NCBI RefSeq assembly: GCF_041468085.1
Contig: NZ_CP121014.1
Location: 1-64,000 of the forward strand
Length of the DNA stretch: 64,000 bases
DNA from: Tistrella mobilis
GTDB lineage: Bacteria > Pseudomonadota > Alphaproteobacteria > Tistrellales > Tistrellaceae
Reading direction: 5' to 3'
The position numbers were made by a program, and so were the translations under genes. This document shows, piece by piece, positions 40,607-48,379 of the stretch (position 1 is the stretch's first letter; each line of letters starts with the position of its first letter). The notes below the pieces were generated by a model. The model saw only the letters and a program-made list of their open reading frames with translations, did no database searches and was not told the origin of the DNA.

Positions 40607-40670
40607 CGCTCATTGAATGATCAGGCGCCTAAAATGGAGGCAATTGTCACAGACGGGCAGAGACGAAGAT

Positions 40671-40698
40671 GCCGCCCCGTCCGGGGGGACGGGGCGGC
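40671..40698 (-). terminator. Strong GC hairpin after the TauD-like gene
   Basis: A 12-bp perfect stem GCCGCCCCGTCC / GGACGGGGCGGC with a 4-nt G loop lies 37 bp beyond the TauD-like stop. There is no T-run, so it may need Rho or act as an mRNA 3' end protector. Confidence 0.6.
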
Positions 40699-40735
40699 AT
40701 GCCGGGCGCCTGTTACGACGGGTGGGCCCTGCCGG

Positions 40736-41578
40736 TCAGACCGGCCGGTCGGTCCCCTTGATCGTGGTGCGGTGCATGATGCGCCGGTACTTCACGTCGT
40801 CATAGGGGGTGGCCTTGTGCATGGTGCAGCGGTTGTCCCAGATCAGCAGATCGCCTTCCTGCCATTTGTGGCGATAGACGAATTCATCGGAAATCGCGTG
40901 GGCGTTGAGCGTGGCCAGCAGGGCCGCCGCCTCTTCCGCCGGCAGGTCCAGGATCTCCTTCACGATGTCCTCGCCCACATAGAGCGACAGCCGGCCGGTC
41001 TCGGGATGGGTGCGGACCACCGGGTGCACGACATCCGGGGTGGCGGCGCGCTGGGCATCGGTCAGCGGCTCGCGGTCGCCGAAGGCCTTGTCGTAATAGC
41101 CGGCATAGGAATGCACCGCCTTCAGATGGCGGATCTTCGCCTGCATCTCGGGGTCGAGCGCTTCCCAGGCGGCATGCATCGACGAGAACAGCGTGTCGGC
41201 GCCTTCCGGCGGGCATTCGCGGGCATAGAGCACCGAGCCGAAGCAGGGGATCTCCAGATAGGACCAGTCGGAGTGCCAGTTCCAGCCCTCCTTGTGGTTG
41301 CCGATCGAGCGGCCGGCTTCCTTGACGTTCGACAGCACATAGATCTCGGGATGTGCCGTCGTCAGATACTGGGTCAGCACATGGATCTGCAGATCGCCGA
41401 AATGGCGCGAGAAGGCGACATGCTGGGCCTCCGTCAGGGTCTGGCCGCGCAGCAGCAGCACCGAATGCGTGTTCAGCAGGTCGCGCATCTCCGCGACCAT
41501 GGCATCGGAAATCGGCGCCGAGGCGTCGACGCCCAGGATCTCGACGCCGATCACGGGCGAGAGTTCCTTGATCTCCAT
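40736..41578 (-). CDS. TauD/TfdA-family Fe(II)/2-oxoglutarate dioxygenase
   Basis: This is a 280-aa non-heme iron dioxygenase. The 2-His-1-Asp triad is visible in NWHSDWSY (HxD) and the distal His in CTMHKATPYDD, with the 2-oxoglutarate-binding Arg in RRIMHRTTI. Length and the N-terminal IGVEILGVDAS match TauD/TfdA enzymes acting on taurine, aryloxyacetates or other sulfonates and ethers; the substrate is undefined. It is the last gene of the ABC-aldolase operon, 45 bp after the aldolase, with a GGAAGGA site. Confidence 0.9.
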   Translation of the reverse strand: MEIKELSPVIGVEILGVDASAPISDAMVAEMRDLLNTHSVLLLRGQTLTEAQHVAFSRHFGDLQIHVLTQYLTTAHPEIYVLSNVKEAGRSIGNHKEGWNWHSDWSYLEIPCFGSVLYARECPPEGADTLFSSMHAAWEALDPEMQAKIRHLKAVHSYAGYYDKAFGDREPLTDAQRAATPDVVHPVVRTHPETGRLSLYVGEDIVKEILDLPAEEAAALLATLNAHAISDEFVYRHKWQEGDLLIWDNRCTMHKATPYDDVKYRRIMHRTTIKGTDRPV

Positions 41579-41623
41579 GAGACTGATCCTTCCGTGCAGA
41601 CGTGGGGGAAATGTCGGTCGTCG

Positions 41624-42391
41624 TCAGATTGCGTAGCCTGGGGCCACGTCGTCGAGCAGGCGCAGGAAGCCCGGCCATTCGCGGAAACCCGGGCGCCTGA
41701 TGTCGCCGGCGAATTCGGTGAACTGGCGGGCGGCCTTTTCCGAGACCTCGGGCGGCGGCAGGGCAAGCCCGCCACCGGATGCGGCGGCGGCCGCCTGGGC
41801 CTTCAGCTGGATCCGGGCCGCCCGCTCGAAGTAATAGGCGAGCATGAAGGCCTCGGGGATCGTCTGGCCCACGGTCAGGAAGCCGTGATTGCGCAGCAGC
41901 AGCACCCGGTGCGGGCCGATATCGGCCACCAGCCTGTCCTGTTCCTCCAGGTCCAGCGCCACGCCCTCATAGGGGTGGATGCCGATCCGGTTGTGGAAAT
42001 GCATAGCAAACTGGCTGACCGGCAGCAGCCCCTCGGGCAGGGCCGAGACCGCGGTTGCCGCATCCGAATGCAGATGCAGCACGCAGATCGCATCCGCACG
42101 CGCGCGGTGGATGGCGGCATGGATCACGAACCCGGCCCGGTTGACCTCGCCCGCGCCGTTGCAGAGCTTGTTGCCGTCGAGATCGATCTTGAGCAGCGAG
42201 CTTGCCGTGATCTCGCGGAAGAACATGCCATAGGGGTTGATCAGAAAGTGGTGGTCGCTCCCCGGCACCCGGGCGGAAATATGGTTGTAGATCAGGTCGT
42301 CCATGCCGAAATGGGCGACCAGGCGATAGCAGGCGGCAAGCTGACGGCGCAGCTCGTCTTCGGTCGCGGGATGGTCGGAGACGGACATCAT
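41624..42391 (-). CDS. Class II aldolase/adducin-family protein
   Basis: This is a 255-aa zinc-dependent aldolase-fold protein (L-fuculose-1-phosphate aldolase/adducin head). The metal His residues are seen in VLHLHSDAATAVSALPEG and LLLRNHGFLTVG, and IYNHISARVPGSDHHFLINPYG gives the substrate loop. Many members near transport operons are of unknown substrate. The start may be either of two adjacent ATGs (42391 or 42388) after GAGGAC. It lies 18 bp after the second permease gene. Confidence 0.85.
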   Translation of the reverse strand: MMSVSDHPATEDELRRQLAACYRLVAHFGMDDLIYNHISARVPGSDHHFLINPYGMFFREITASSLLKIDLDGNKLCNGAGEVNRAGFVIHAAIHRARADAICVLHLHSDAATAVSALPEGLLPVSQFAMHFHNRIGIHPYEGVALDLEEQDRLVADIGPHRVLLLRNHGFLTVGQTIPEAFMLAYYFERAARIQLKAQAAAAASGGGLALPPPEVSEKAARQFTEFAGDIRRPGFREWPGFLRLLDDVAPGYAI

Positions 42392-42409
42392 GTCCTCGTT
42401 TTCAGGAAA

Positions 42410-43180
42410 TCACTGCCACCAGACCAGCTTGCGGTCGATCCAGACCAGCAGCAGGTACAGGATCATGCTGGCGACCGATGCGGTGAGCACGCCCGCCCAG
42501 ACCAGCAGGAAATCCACCTGCTGGGTCGCCTGGAAGATCACCCAGCCGATGCCGGCATAGGCCCCCAGCATCTCGGACACGATTGCGATCAGCACCGCGC
42601 GGACCACCGCGACCCTGAGCCCGTTCACCACCGAGGGCAGGGCTGCCGGCACCCGCAGCTTGGCCATGATGGTGATCGGCCCGGCGCCGAAGCTGCGCAT
42701 CAGATTGATCGAGGCCTCTTCCGGCCGCTTCAGCCCGTGCAGCGTGTTGACCAGGATCACGAAACCCACCGCCAGCGTGACCATGGCGATCTTCGAGGCG
42801 GGGCCGATGCCCAGCCAGATCAGTGCCAGCGGCGTATAGGCCACCACCGGGACCGAATTGATCGCCACCACCACCGGCATCAGTCCGCGTTCGACCGGCG
42901 GCAGGAAGACCATCAGCATGGCCAGCGCCACGCCGATGGCGGTGCCCAGCGCATAGCCGGCGCCTGCTTCATACAGTGTCGCCTGCAGGGCGGTCAGCAT
43001 CATCGGCAGGTCGTCGATGGTGGCGCCCAGGATGGCGGTGAGCGAGGGCAGCACATAGGGCTTCACGTCGAAGGCCCATATCGCGCCTTCCCAGATGCCG
43101 CCGATCACCGCCAGGCCCAGGACCACCGGCAGGACCCGCTCGCGCAGTACCGCGCCGATGTTCAATCCTGCCGCCACCAT
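42410..43180 (-). CDS. ABC transporter permease (taurine/nitrate type)
   Basis: This is a 256-aa inner-membrane permease with about six helices and the EAA-like loop HGLKRPEEASINLMRSFGAGPITIMAKLRVPAALPSVVNGLRV. ATG 43180 after GGAAG begins the N-terminal helix; the longer frame to 43483 would run into the neighbouring gene. It overlaps the preceding permease by 19 nt, so the two probably form a heterodimer. Confidence 0.88.
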   Translation of the reverse strand: MVAAGLNIGAVLRERVLPVVLGLAVIGGIWEGAIWAFDVKPYVLPSLTAILGATIDDLPMMLTALQATLYEAGAGYALGTAIGVALAMLMVFLPPVERGLMPVVVAINSVPVVAYTPLALIWLGIGPASKIAMVTLAVGFVILVNTLHGLKRPEEASINLMRSFGAGPITIMAKLRVPAALPSVVNGLRVAVVRAVLIAIVSEMLGAYAGIGWVIFQATQQVDFLLVWAGVLTASVASMILYLLLVWIDRKLVWWQ

Positions 43181-43944
43181 ATGAACTTCCTTTCGAACAG
43201 GGAGACCACCGCATAGAGGGCGGAGCCCAGCAGCCCGCAGGCGAGGATGATCGCCCAGAGCCGCGGCACGGCTTCGGTGTACATCGCCTGGATCAGCATC
43301 ACCCCCAGCCCCACCGTGTCGCCGAACCATTCGCCCACGATCGCGCCGATCAGGCTGAGCGAGATCCCGAGCCTGAGCGCCACCGCGATCACCGGCAGGG
43401 CGGTGGGGAAGCGCAGCTTGCGGAAGATGGTCCATTCGCCGGCGCCGAAGCTCTTCATCAGCGACACCTTCTGCGGGTCGCATCCAAGAAGGCCGCGATG
43501 GGTGTTCACCGTCACGGGGAAGAAGGTCACGTAGAAGGCGATGATCACCTTCGACAGGATGGTATTGCCGAACCAGATGATCACCAGTGCGCCGAAGGCG
43601 ATGACCGGAATGGTCTGCGACACCACGAACAGCGGAAACAGCGCCCGTTCCAGATTGCGGGAATAGGCGAAGACCACGCCGCAGAAGATGCCGAAGGCCG
43701 ATCCGGTCAGAAAGCCCAGCACGGTTTCAAGGAAGGTCCGGCCGGTGCTGCGCAGCAGATAGGACCAGACCGAGGCGGCATCGGCCAGCACCACCGACAA
43801 GGGCGGGAAGAACGAGGCCGGCACCGCGAAGATCCGGGTGACGCCCTCCCACAGCACGGCCAGGACGATGACGGTCAGGATCGGCAGCCGCACCGCCTGC
43901 CAGACCCGCGCGGCCGGCCCGCCGGATGCCCGGGCGGCACTCAT
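43162..43944 (-). CDS. ABC transporter permease (taurine/nitrate type)
   Basis: This is a 260-aa permease with the EAA-like loop THRGLLGCDPQKVSLMKSFGAGEWTIFRKLRFPTALPVIAVALRL. It is a paralogue of the downstream permease; both end in a similar ERKFIWWRQD / DRKLVWWQ motif, suggesting an old duplication. ATG 43944 overlaps the ATPase stop (ATGA). Confidence 0.88.
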   Translation of the reverse strand: MSAARASGGPAARVWQAVRLPILTVIVLAVLWEGVTRIFAVPASFFPPLSVVLADAASVWSYLLRSTGRTFLETVLGFLTGSAFGIFCGVVFAYSRNLERALFPLFVVSQTIPVIAFGALVIIWFGNTILSKVIIAFYVTFFPVTVNTHRGLLGCDPQKVSLMKSFGAGEWTIFRKLRFPTALPVIAVALRLGISLSLIGAIVGEWFGDTVGLGVMLIQAMYTEAVPRLWAIILACGLLGSALYAVVSLFERKFIWWRQD

Positions 43945-44837
43945 CCCGCACCCCCGGTCGTGGAGACGAAGCTCTTGCGGGCCTCCTCCTCGATCGCGCC
44001 CAGCAGGCGGCGCTTGATCTCGATGAATTCGGGCGAGGTCACGATATCGGGATGGCGCGGGCGGGGCAGCTCGATCACCTCGTCGCATTTGATCGTGCCG
44101 GGGCGGGCGGTCATCACCACCACCCGGTCGCCCAGGAAGATCGCCTCGTCGATGTCGTGGGTGATGAACAGCACCGTGCGGCGATAGCGCGCCCAGATGT
44201 CGAGCAGCCAGCGCTGCATCATCGCCCGGGTGAGGGCATCCAGCGCCCCGAAGGGCTCGTCGAGCAGGATCATGTCGCGCTCGAACAGGAAGGTGCGCAT
44301 CAGGGCCACCCGCTGGCGCATGCCGCCCGACAGCTGGTGGGGATAGTGTTTTTCAAAGCCCTTGAGGCCGAAATCCGGCAGCATGTCCAGCGCCCGGGCG
44401 CGGGCTGCGGCCTTGGGCGTGCCCTCCACCTCCAGCCCCAGGATGGCGTTGTCGACCACGTTGCGCCATGCGAACAGCAGGTCGCGTTGCGGCATGAACG
44501 ACACCTTGCCGAGCAGGGCGCCATCGGCCATCGGCCGGCCATGCATCAGGATCGAGCCGTCATCGTCGGCCGGCAGCAGCCCGCCCACCATGTTGAACAG
44601 GGTGGATTTGCCGCAGCCCGAGGGCCCGACCAGGCAGACGAACTCGCCCTCGCGGATCTTCAGGTTGACGTTCGAAACCGCGGTGACCTGCGCCGGGCCG
44701 TCGCCGAACCGCTTCCATAGATTGACCAGTTCAAGCAGCGGCGGCTTCTCTCCCGCCACGGCCGGGGCCGCGGCGGAAGAGGCGACGGAAGACGACGAGG
44801 GCGCCATCGCGGTGCTGGTGGAGGAGGGGGGCATCAT
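43941..44837 (-). CDS. ABC transporter ATP-binding protein (NitT/TauT family)
   Basis: This is a 298-aa ATPase powering the import system. Walker A is VGPSGCGKSTLF, the Q-loop is MPQRDLLFAWRNV, the signature is HQLSGGMRQRVALMRTF, Walker B is MILLDEPFGALD and the switch His is in LFITHDIDEA. The first ~30 residues are a Ser/Ala-rich tail of unclear use. It starts 14 bp after the binding-protein stop. Confidence 0.93.
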   Translation of the reverse strand: MMPPSSTSTAMAPSSSSVASSAAAPAVAGEKPPLLELVNLWKRFGDGPAQVTAVSNVNLKIREGEFVCLVGPSGCGKSTLFNMVGGLLPADDDGSILMHGRPMADGALLGKVSFMPQRDLLFAWRNVVDNAILGLEVEGTPKAAARARALDMLPDFGLKGFEKHYPHQLSGGMRQRVALMRTFLFERDMILLDEPFGALDALTRAMMQRWLLDIWARYRRTVLFITHDIDEAIFLGDRVVVMTARPGTIKCDEVIELPRPRHPDIVTSPEFIEIKRRLLGAIEEEARKSFVSTTGGAG

Positions 44838-44851
44838 CCGCCTTTCCGCTC

Positions 44852-45892
44852 TCAGAGCTTCTTGTCTTCGGCCGGGACCTTGTCCCAGAAGGAGGGGTCG
44901 AAAGCGGCCTTCAGATCGACCGGGGCCTTCATCACGCCGTTGGCGAGCAGGATGTCGTGCTGCTTCTGCAGGCTCTCGAAGTCGATCGCGAGCAGGCCGT
45001 CGCTGGCGCCCTTGCCATAGACCATCACGTCCTGGATGGCCTCGATCATCGCTTCCTGATGCTTGCGATCCATGCCGGGATCGGCCTTCATCATGATGTC
45101 GATCGCCTCGGCCTTGTGCTCCAGCGCATACTTCCAGCCCTTGAGCGAGGCAGCCAGGAAGCCCTGGACCAGTTCGGGCCTGCCCTTGATGGTGTCCGTG
45201 GTGGTGACCAGCGTGTCGCGCTGCACGGTGATGCCGAAATCATCGGGCTGGAACAGCACCAGATCGGTCAGGCCGCGCGCCTTCAGCGTGTTCAGCTCGT
45301 TGTAAAGCGTGGCGGTTGCGACATCGACCTCGCCGTCGATGAACGGGTTCAGCGACACCGACTGCGGCATCAGGGTGAAATCCCCCGCGCCGACACCACC
45401 GGTGGCGAGCATCGCCTTCAGCGTGTACTGCGCGCCGGTGTACCAGGTGGAAACCTTCCTGCCCTTGAAGTCCGCCAGGGTCTTGATGCCGCTGTCGGGC
45501 TTGGTGACGAAGGCATAGGGCGTCTTCTGATGCGAAACGCCGATGGCGACCAGGGGCATACCCTTGTCCACCGCCGCCAGATGGCTTTCAACGCCGCCCG
45601 TCAGCCCGAAAGTGTCGGCGCCCGAGGCGACCAGCGCCTCGGCATTCAGGTTGGGGCCGCCGGGATTGATGGTCAGGTCGATGCCTTCGGCCTGGTAGAA
45701 GCCCTTGGCCTTCGCGACGTAGAAGCCGGCGAATTGCGCCTGGGGCAGCCATTTCAGCCGGAGCGACGCCTTTTCGGCCGCCCGGGCATCCTGGGTGCCG
45801 CCCAGGGTCGCGGCCGCCAGCAGCGGTGCCGCAAGCGCAAGGGCGACGGCGGCCCGGCGGGCGCCTTTCGCGAAGAGGGGTGCGAAAGCCAT
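44852..45892 (-). CDS. NMT1/THI5-like ABC substrate-binding protein
   Basis: This is a 346-aa periplasmic binding protein with a signal peptide (AAVALALAAPLLAAATLGGTQDARA). The mature start ASLRLKWLPQAQFAGFYVAKAKGFYQAEGIDLTINPGGP is diagnostic of the NMT1/THI5-like family, which binds pyrimidines, riboflavin, sulfonates and other small molecules. The ligand here is not predictable. ATG 45892 has GGAG upstream. It is the first gene of the operon running through two permeases, aldolase and dioxygenase, and is divergent from the HD-domain gene. Confidence 0.9.
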   Translation of the reverse strand: MAFAPLFAKGARRAAVALALAAPLLAAATLGGTQDARAAEKASLRLKWLPQAQFAGFYVAKAKGFYQAEGIDLTINPGGPNLNAEALVASGADTFGLTGGVESHLAAVDKGMPLVAIGVSHQKTPYAFVTKPDSGIKTLADFKGRKVSTWYTGAQYTLKAMLATGGVGAGDFTLMPQSVSLNPFIDGEVDVATATLYNELNTLKARGLTDLVLFQPDDFGITVQRDTLVTTTDTIKGRPELVQGFLAASLKGWKYALEHKAEAIDIMMKADPGMDRKHQEAMIEAIQDVMVYGKGASDGLLAIDFESLQKQHDILLANGVMKAPVDLKAAFDPSFWDKVPAEDKKL

Positions 45893-46151
45893 GTCGTCTG
45901 GTCTCCTCGATCGTCGGGGGCCGTTGAAGGCGTGGCGGCGGTGGCATCGACCTGTGGCCCGGGATACGGAAAGCGTCGCCGGTACCCGGCCGCATGCCAT
46001 GTCATGCAGGCACCGCCTCTGCGGCACCCTGCCGGAGCGTTGCAACGGCCGTGCCAGATGCGGCGGACCATGACGGCGGCATGACAGTCCTGCCCGCAAT
46101 CAGCGGCAGGCCGCGATGTCGCCAGGGCTTTTACGAATGCGTATCCACGAG

Positions 46152-46208
46152 TTCTTGTATGCAAGAAACCTGAGGGTCGCATAAAAATTGGCCATATGGT
46201 GCCAATTT
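46152..46208. promoter_or_regulatory. Two palindromes in the ABC / HD divergent spacer
   Basis: TTCTTG-TATG-CAAGAA (46152-46167) is a perfect inverted repeat of the type commonly bound by FCD-class GntR regulators (TTGTAT-CAA core). AAATTGGC-N8-GCCAATTT (46185-46208) is a second perfect repeat with 8-bp arms. Both lie in the AT-rich centre of the 45893-46333 spacer (441 bp), which holds no convincing gene. The GntR gene at 47092 is the natural candidate for the first; the second may be a second regulator or a different dimer mode. Confidence 0.6.
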
Positions 46209-46333
46209 CGCCCAAAATATAGGCAATGAGGTTCACTTGCTCAGGAAAAGGGCAGGAAAATCCGGGCGGCATCTGGACAGATGGCTGGCTTCTCGATACA
46301 AAAAATGCAGATCTGCATGCAGGAGATGGCGAA

Positions 46334-46945
46334 ATGGTCGACGTACCACCGGCCGCCGGCAGCCCGGCGCTGCCTTTCACGCCCGATGACCGGGCGGATT
46401 ACCGCAGCATCCGCGAGAGCCGGGCGGAGGATTACGAGATCCAGGAGCGGCATATGGCCCGCCACCGCCAGGGCACGCCGGATCTGTATCTGCGCCTGCT
46501 GGCGGGGCTGGCCACGCCCCATCTGGGCTTCCCCATCGACCGGCTTGAACATTCCCTGCAGACGGCCACCCGTGCGCTGCGTGACGGGCGCGACGATCTC
46601 TATGTCTTCGCAGCCCTGTTCCATGATGTCGGGGATGCGATCGCCCCCGCCAATCATCCCGAGGCGGGGGCGGCGATGCTGCGGCCCTATGTCACGCCGG
46701 ATCTTTACTGGATGGTCCGCCATCATGGCAGCTTCCAGGGCTATTACTACTGGCACTTCCTGGGGCGAGATCGTGACGCGCGGGAGAAGTATCGCGACCA
46801 CCGGCTGTTCGGCGCCACCGCCGAATTCTGCGAGCTGTATGATCAGGCCGCGTTCGACCGCGACTACCGGTCACTGACCCTGGCTGATTTTGAGCCCCTG
46901 GTGCGCGACGTGATGGCGAGGCCGCGCAATTTCGTGCCCGATTGA
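46334..46945 (+). CDS. HD-domain protein, possible di-iron oxygenase or phosphohydrolase
   Basis: This is a 203-aa HD-fold protein. Metal ligands can be placed at DRLEHSLQTATRALRDG (His), AALFHDVGDAIAP (HD pair), NHPEAGAAML (His), MVRHHGSFQGYYYW (His) and ELYDQAAFD (Asp). The pattern of six ligands with an early LEHSLQ His is seen both in HD phosphohydrolases and in PhnZ/MIOX-like mixed-valent di-iron oxygenases. ATG 46334 after GGAGATGGC is preferred to 46226. It is divergent from the ABC/aldolase/dioxygenase operon, which suggests a shared substrate. Confidence 0.72.
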   Translation: MVDVPPAAGSPALPFTPDDRADYRSIRESRAEDYEIQERHMARHRQGTPDLYLRLLAGLATPHLGFPIDRLEHSLQTATRALRDGRDDLYVFAALFHDVGDAIAPANHPEAGAAMLRPYVTPDLYWMVRHHGSFQGYYYWHFLGRDRDAREKYRDHRLFGATAEFCELYDQAAFDRDYRSLTLADFEPLVRDVMARPRNFVPD

Positions 46946-47091
46946 TGCGATGCCGGCCCGCGCGCATGCCCAGCCGGTGGTTCTGCGTGCACGGTTCGGA
47001 TAAAACCGCTATTGTCCGCGGGACGACGCTGCCCCGCCCTCCTGGGAGCAGACCCTCCCGAGAGCAGATCCGCGCGAAGAAGACCAGCCCC

Positions 47092-47781
47092 ATGAAGATC
47101 AAGACGGTGCCCGTGGTGAGTGAAACCCGTGCGGAGAGCCTGCGCCGCAGCCTGGAGCAACAGATCGTCCGCGGCGAGCTGCGCCCCGGCGACCGGCTGG
47201 ACGAGGTGGAACTGGCCGAGCGCTTCAACGTCTCGCGGACCCCGGTGCGCGAGGCCCTGCATGCGCTGGCCGCGGCCGGGCTGATCGAGATGCGCTCCCG
47301 CCAGGGGGCCACCGTCTCCACGGTCTCGATCTCCATGCTGCTGGAGATGTTCCAGATCATGGCCGAGCTGGAGGGGCTTTGCGCCAGCTTCGCCGCCCGC
47401 CGGGCCAATGCCGCCCAGCGCCGCAACCTTCAGGCCATCCATGAGCGCCTGGTCCGGGTGATCCAGGACGACGAGCCCGAGGCCTTCTACGAGGTCAACC
47501 GGGAATTCCACGAGGCGATCTACGACGCCTCGAATTCCGAATTCATCGCCGAGCAGACGCTCGCCCTGCGCAACCGCGTCTCCCCCTATCGCCGCTATGT
47601 CACCTTCCTGCCCGGCCGGATGACGGCGACGCTGGACGAGCACGAGCGGGTGCTGAACGCGATCCTCGCCGCCGATTCCGCCGGTGCCCAGGCGGCGATG
47701 CGCGATCATGTCACTTTGCTGGGTGACAATCTGACCGACTTCATCGCCGCCATTCCGCCGAGCGTGCTCAAGACTGCCTGA
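47092..47781 (+). CDS. GntR-family (FadR/FCD) transcriptional regulator
   Basis: This is a 229-aa protein. The N-terminal winged helix reads RRSLEQQIVRGELRPGDRLDEVELAERFNVSRTPVREALHALAAAGLIEM. The FCD effector domain (about 80-220) has the Asp/His metal-site residues in NREFHEAIYDASNSEF, LDEHERVLNAILAAD and AMRDHVTLL, so it probably binds a metal-coordinated carboxylate. The frame opens at 46942, but ATG 47092 starts the conserved region; its ribosome-binding site is weak. It follows the HD gene on the same strand by 146 bp and likely represses through the palindrome at 46152. Confidence 0.9.
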   Translation: MKIKTVPVVSETRAESLRRSLEQQIVRGELRPGDRLDEVELAERFNVSRTPVREALHALAAAGLIEMRSRQGATVSTVSISMLLEMFQIMAELEGLCASFAARRANAAQRRNLQAIHERLVRVIQDDEPEAFYEVNREFHEAIYDASNSEFIAEQTLALRNRVSPYRRYVTFLPGRMTATLDEHERVLNAILAADSAGAQAAMRDHVTLLGDNLTDFIAAIPPSVLKTA

Positions 47782-47824
47782 ACCGCGGGCGCCTGAACCG
47801 CTGGCGCCTGAGCCGCGGGGCGGG

Positions 47825-48238
47825 CTATTTCATCCCGACATGTCGTTCGGCCCGGCTGCGCGCGGTCTTGAATTCATAGGTGATTTCGCTGTCGTCGATC
47901 GCAAGGATGCGGATTTCGGCCATCTCTCCCAGCTGACGTTCGCACCAGCTTCCCGGCGAGGCCTGGCGGGCGGTGAAATTGCGCCCCCCGTCCCGGGCGT
48001 CCGTGTGCTCGAAATCAATGATGCAGTTCCGGGGCGCGCCGAAGGCCAGGCGTAGCCGGTTCTCTGCGGCCGGCGTCTGGCCCAGCGTCAGCAGCACCGC
48101 CTGCGGCCGGTCGTTGATGGTGAAGATCGAGTGGTAGCGGGCGGCGCCGTCCTGCGCCTGCGCCGGCATGGCCGCAAGGCCCGCGAGCAGAAGCGCGATG
48201 GCGCCCGGAAGGGGGGCGGACCGGGTGATGGATGGCAT
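47825..48238 (-). CDS. Small secreted protein of unknown function
   Basis: This is a 137-aa protein with a signal peptide (GAIALLLAGLAAMPAQA-QD). The mature part contains two Cys residues (NCIIDFEH and SWCERQL), probably a disulfide, and an RxxF-rich beta pattern. I do not recognise a family. ATG 48238 opens the signal peptide; the frame runs to 48271. It is convergent with the GntR gene (43 bp). Confidence 0.62.
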   Translation of the reverse strand: MPSITRSAPLPGAIALLLAGLAAMPAQAQDGAARYHSIFTINDRPQAVLLTLGQTPAAENRLRLAFGAPRNCIIDFEHTDARDGGRNFTARQASPGSWCERQLGEMAEIRILAIDDSEITYEFKTARSRAERHVGMK

Positions 48239-48379
48239 GGCAGGGTCTTTCCGTTGGTGGCCGACAGTCATTGCATCATAGATGCAAATTGCAGCTCATG
48301 CGCGCCGATCCGGCCGCAGCCGGGGCGGGGGCATGCGAATTCCCCTTTCCATCGCCCGGGCCCGGTCACATGATGGCCA

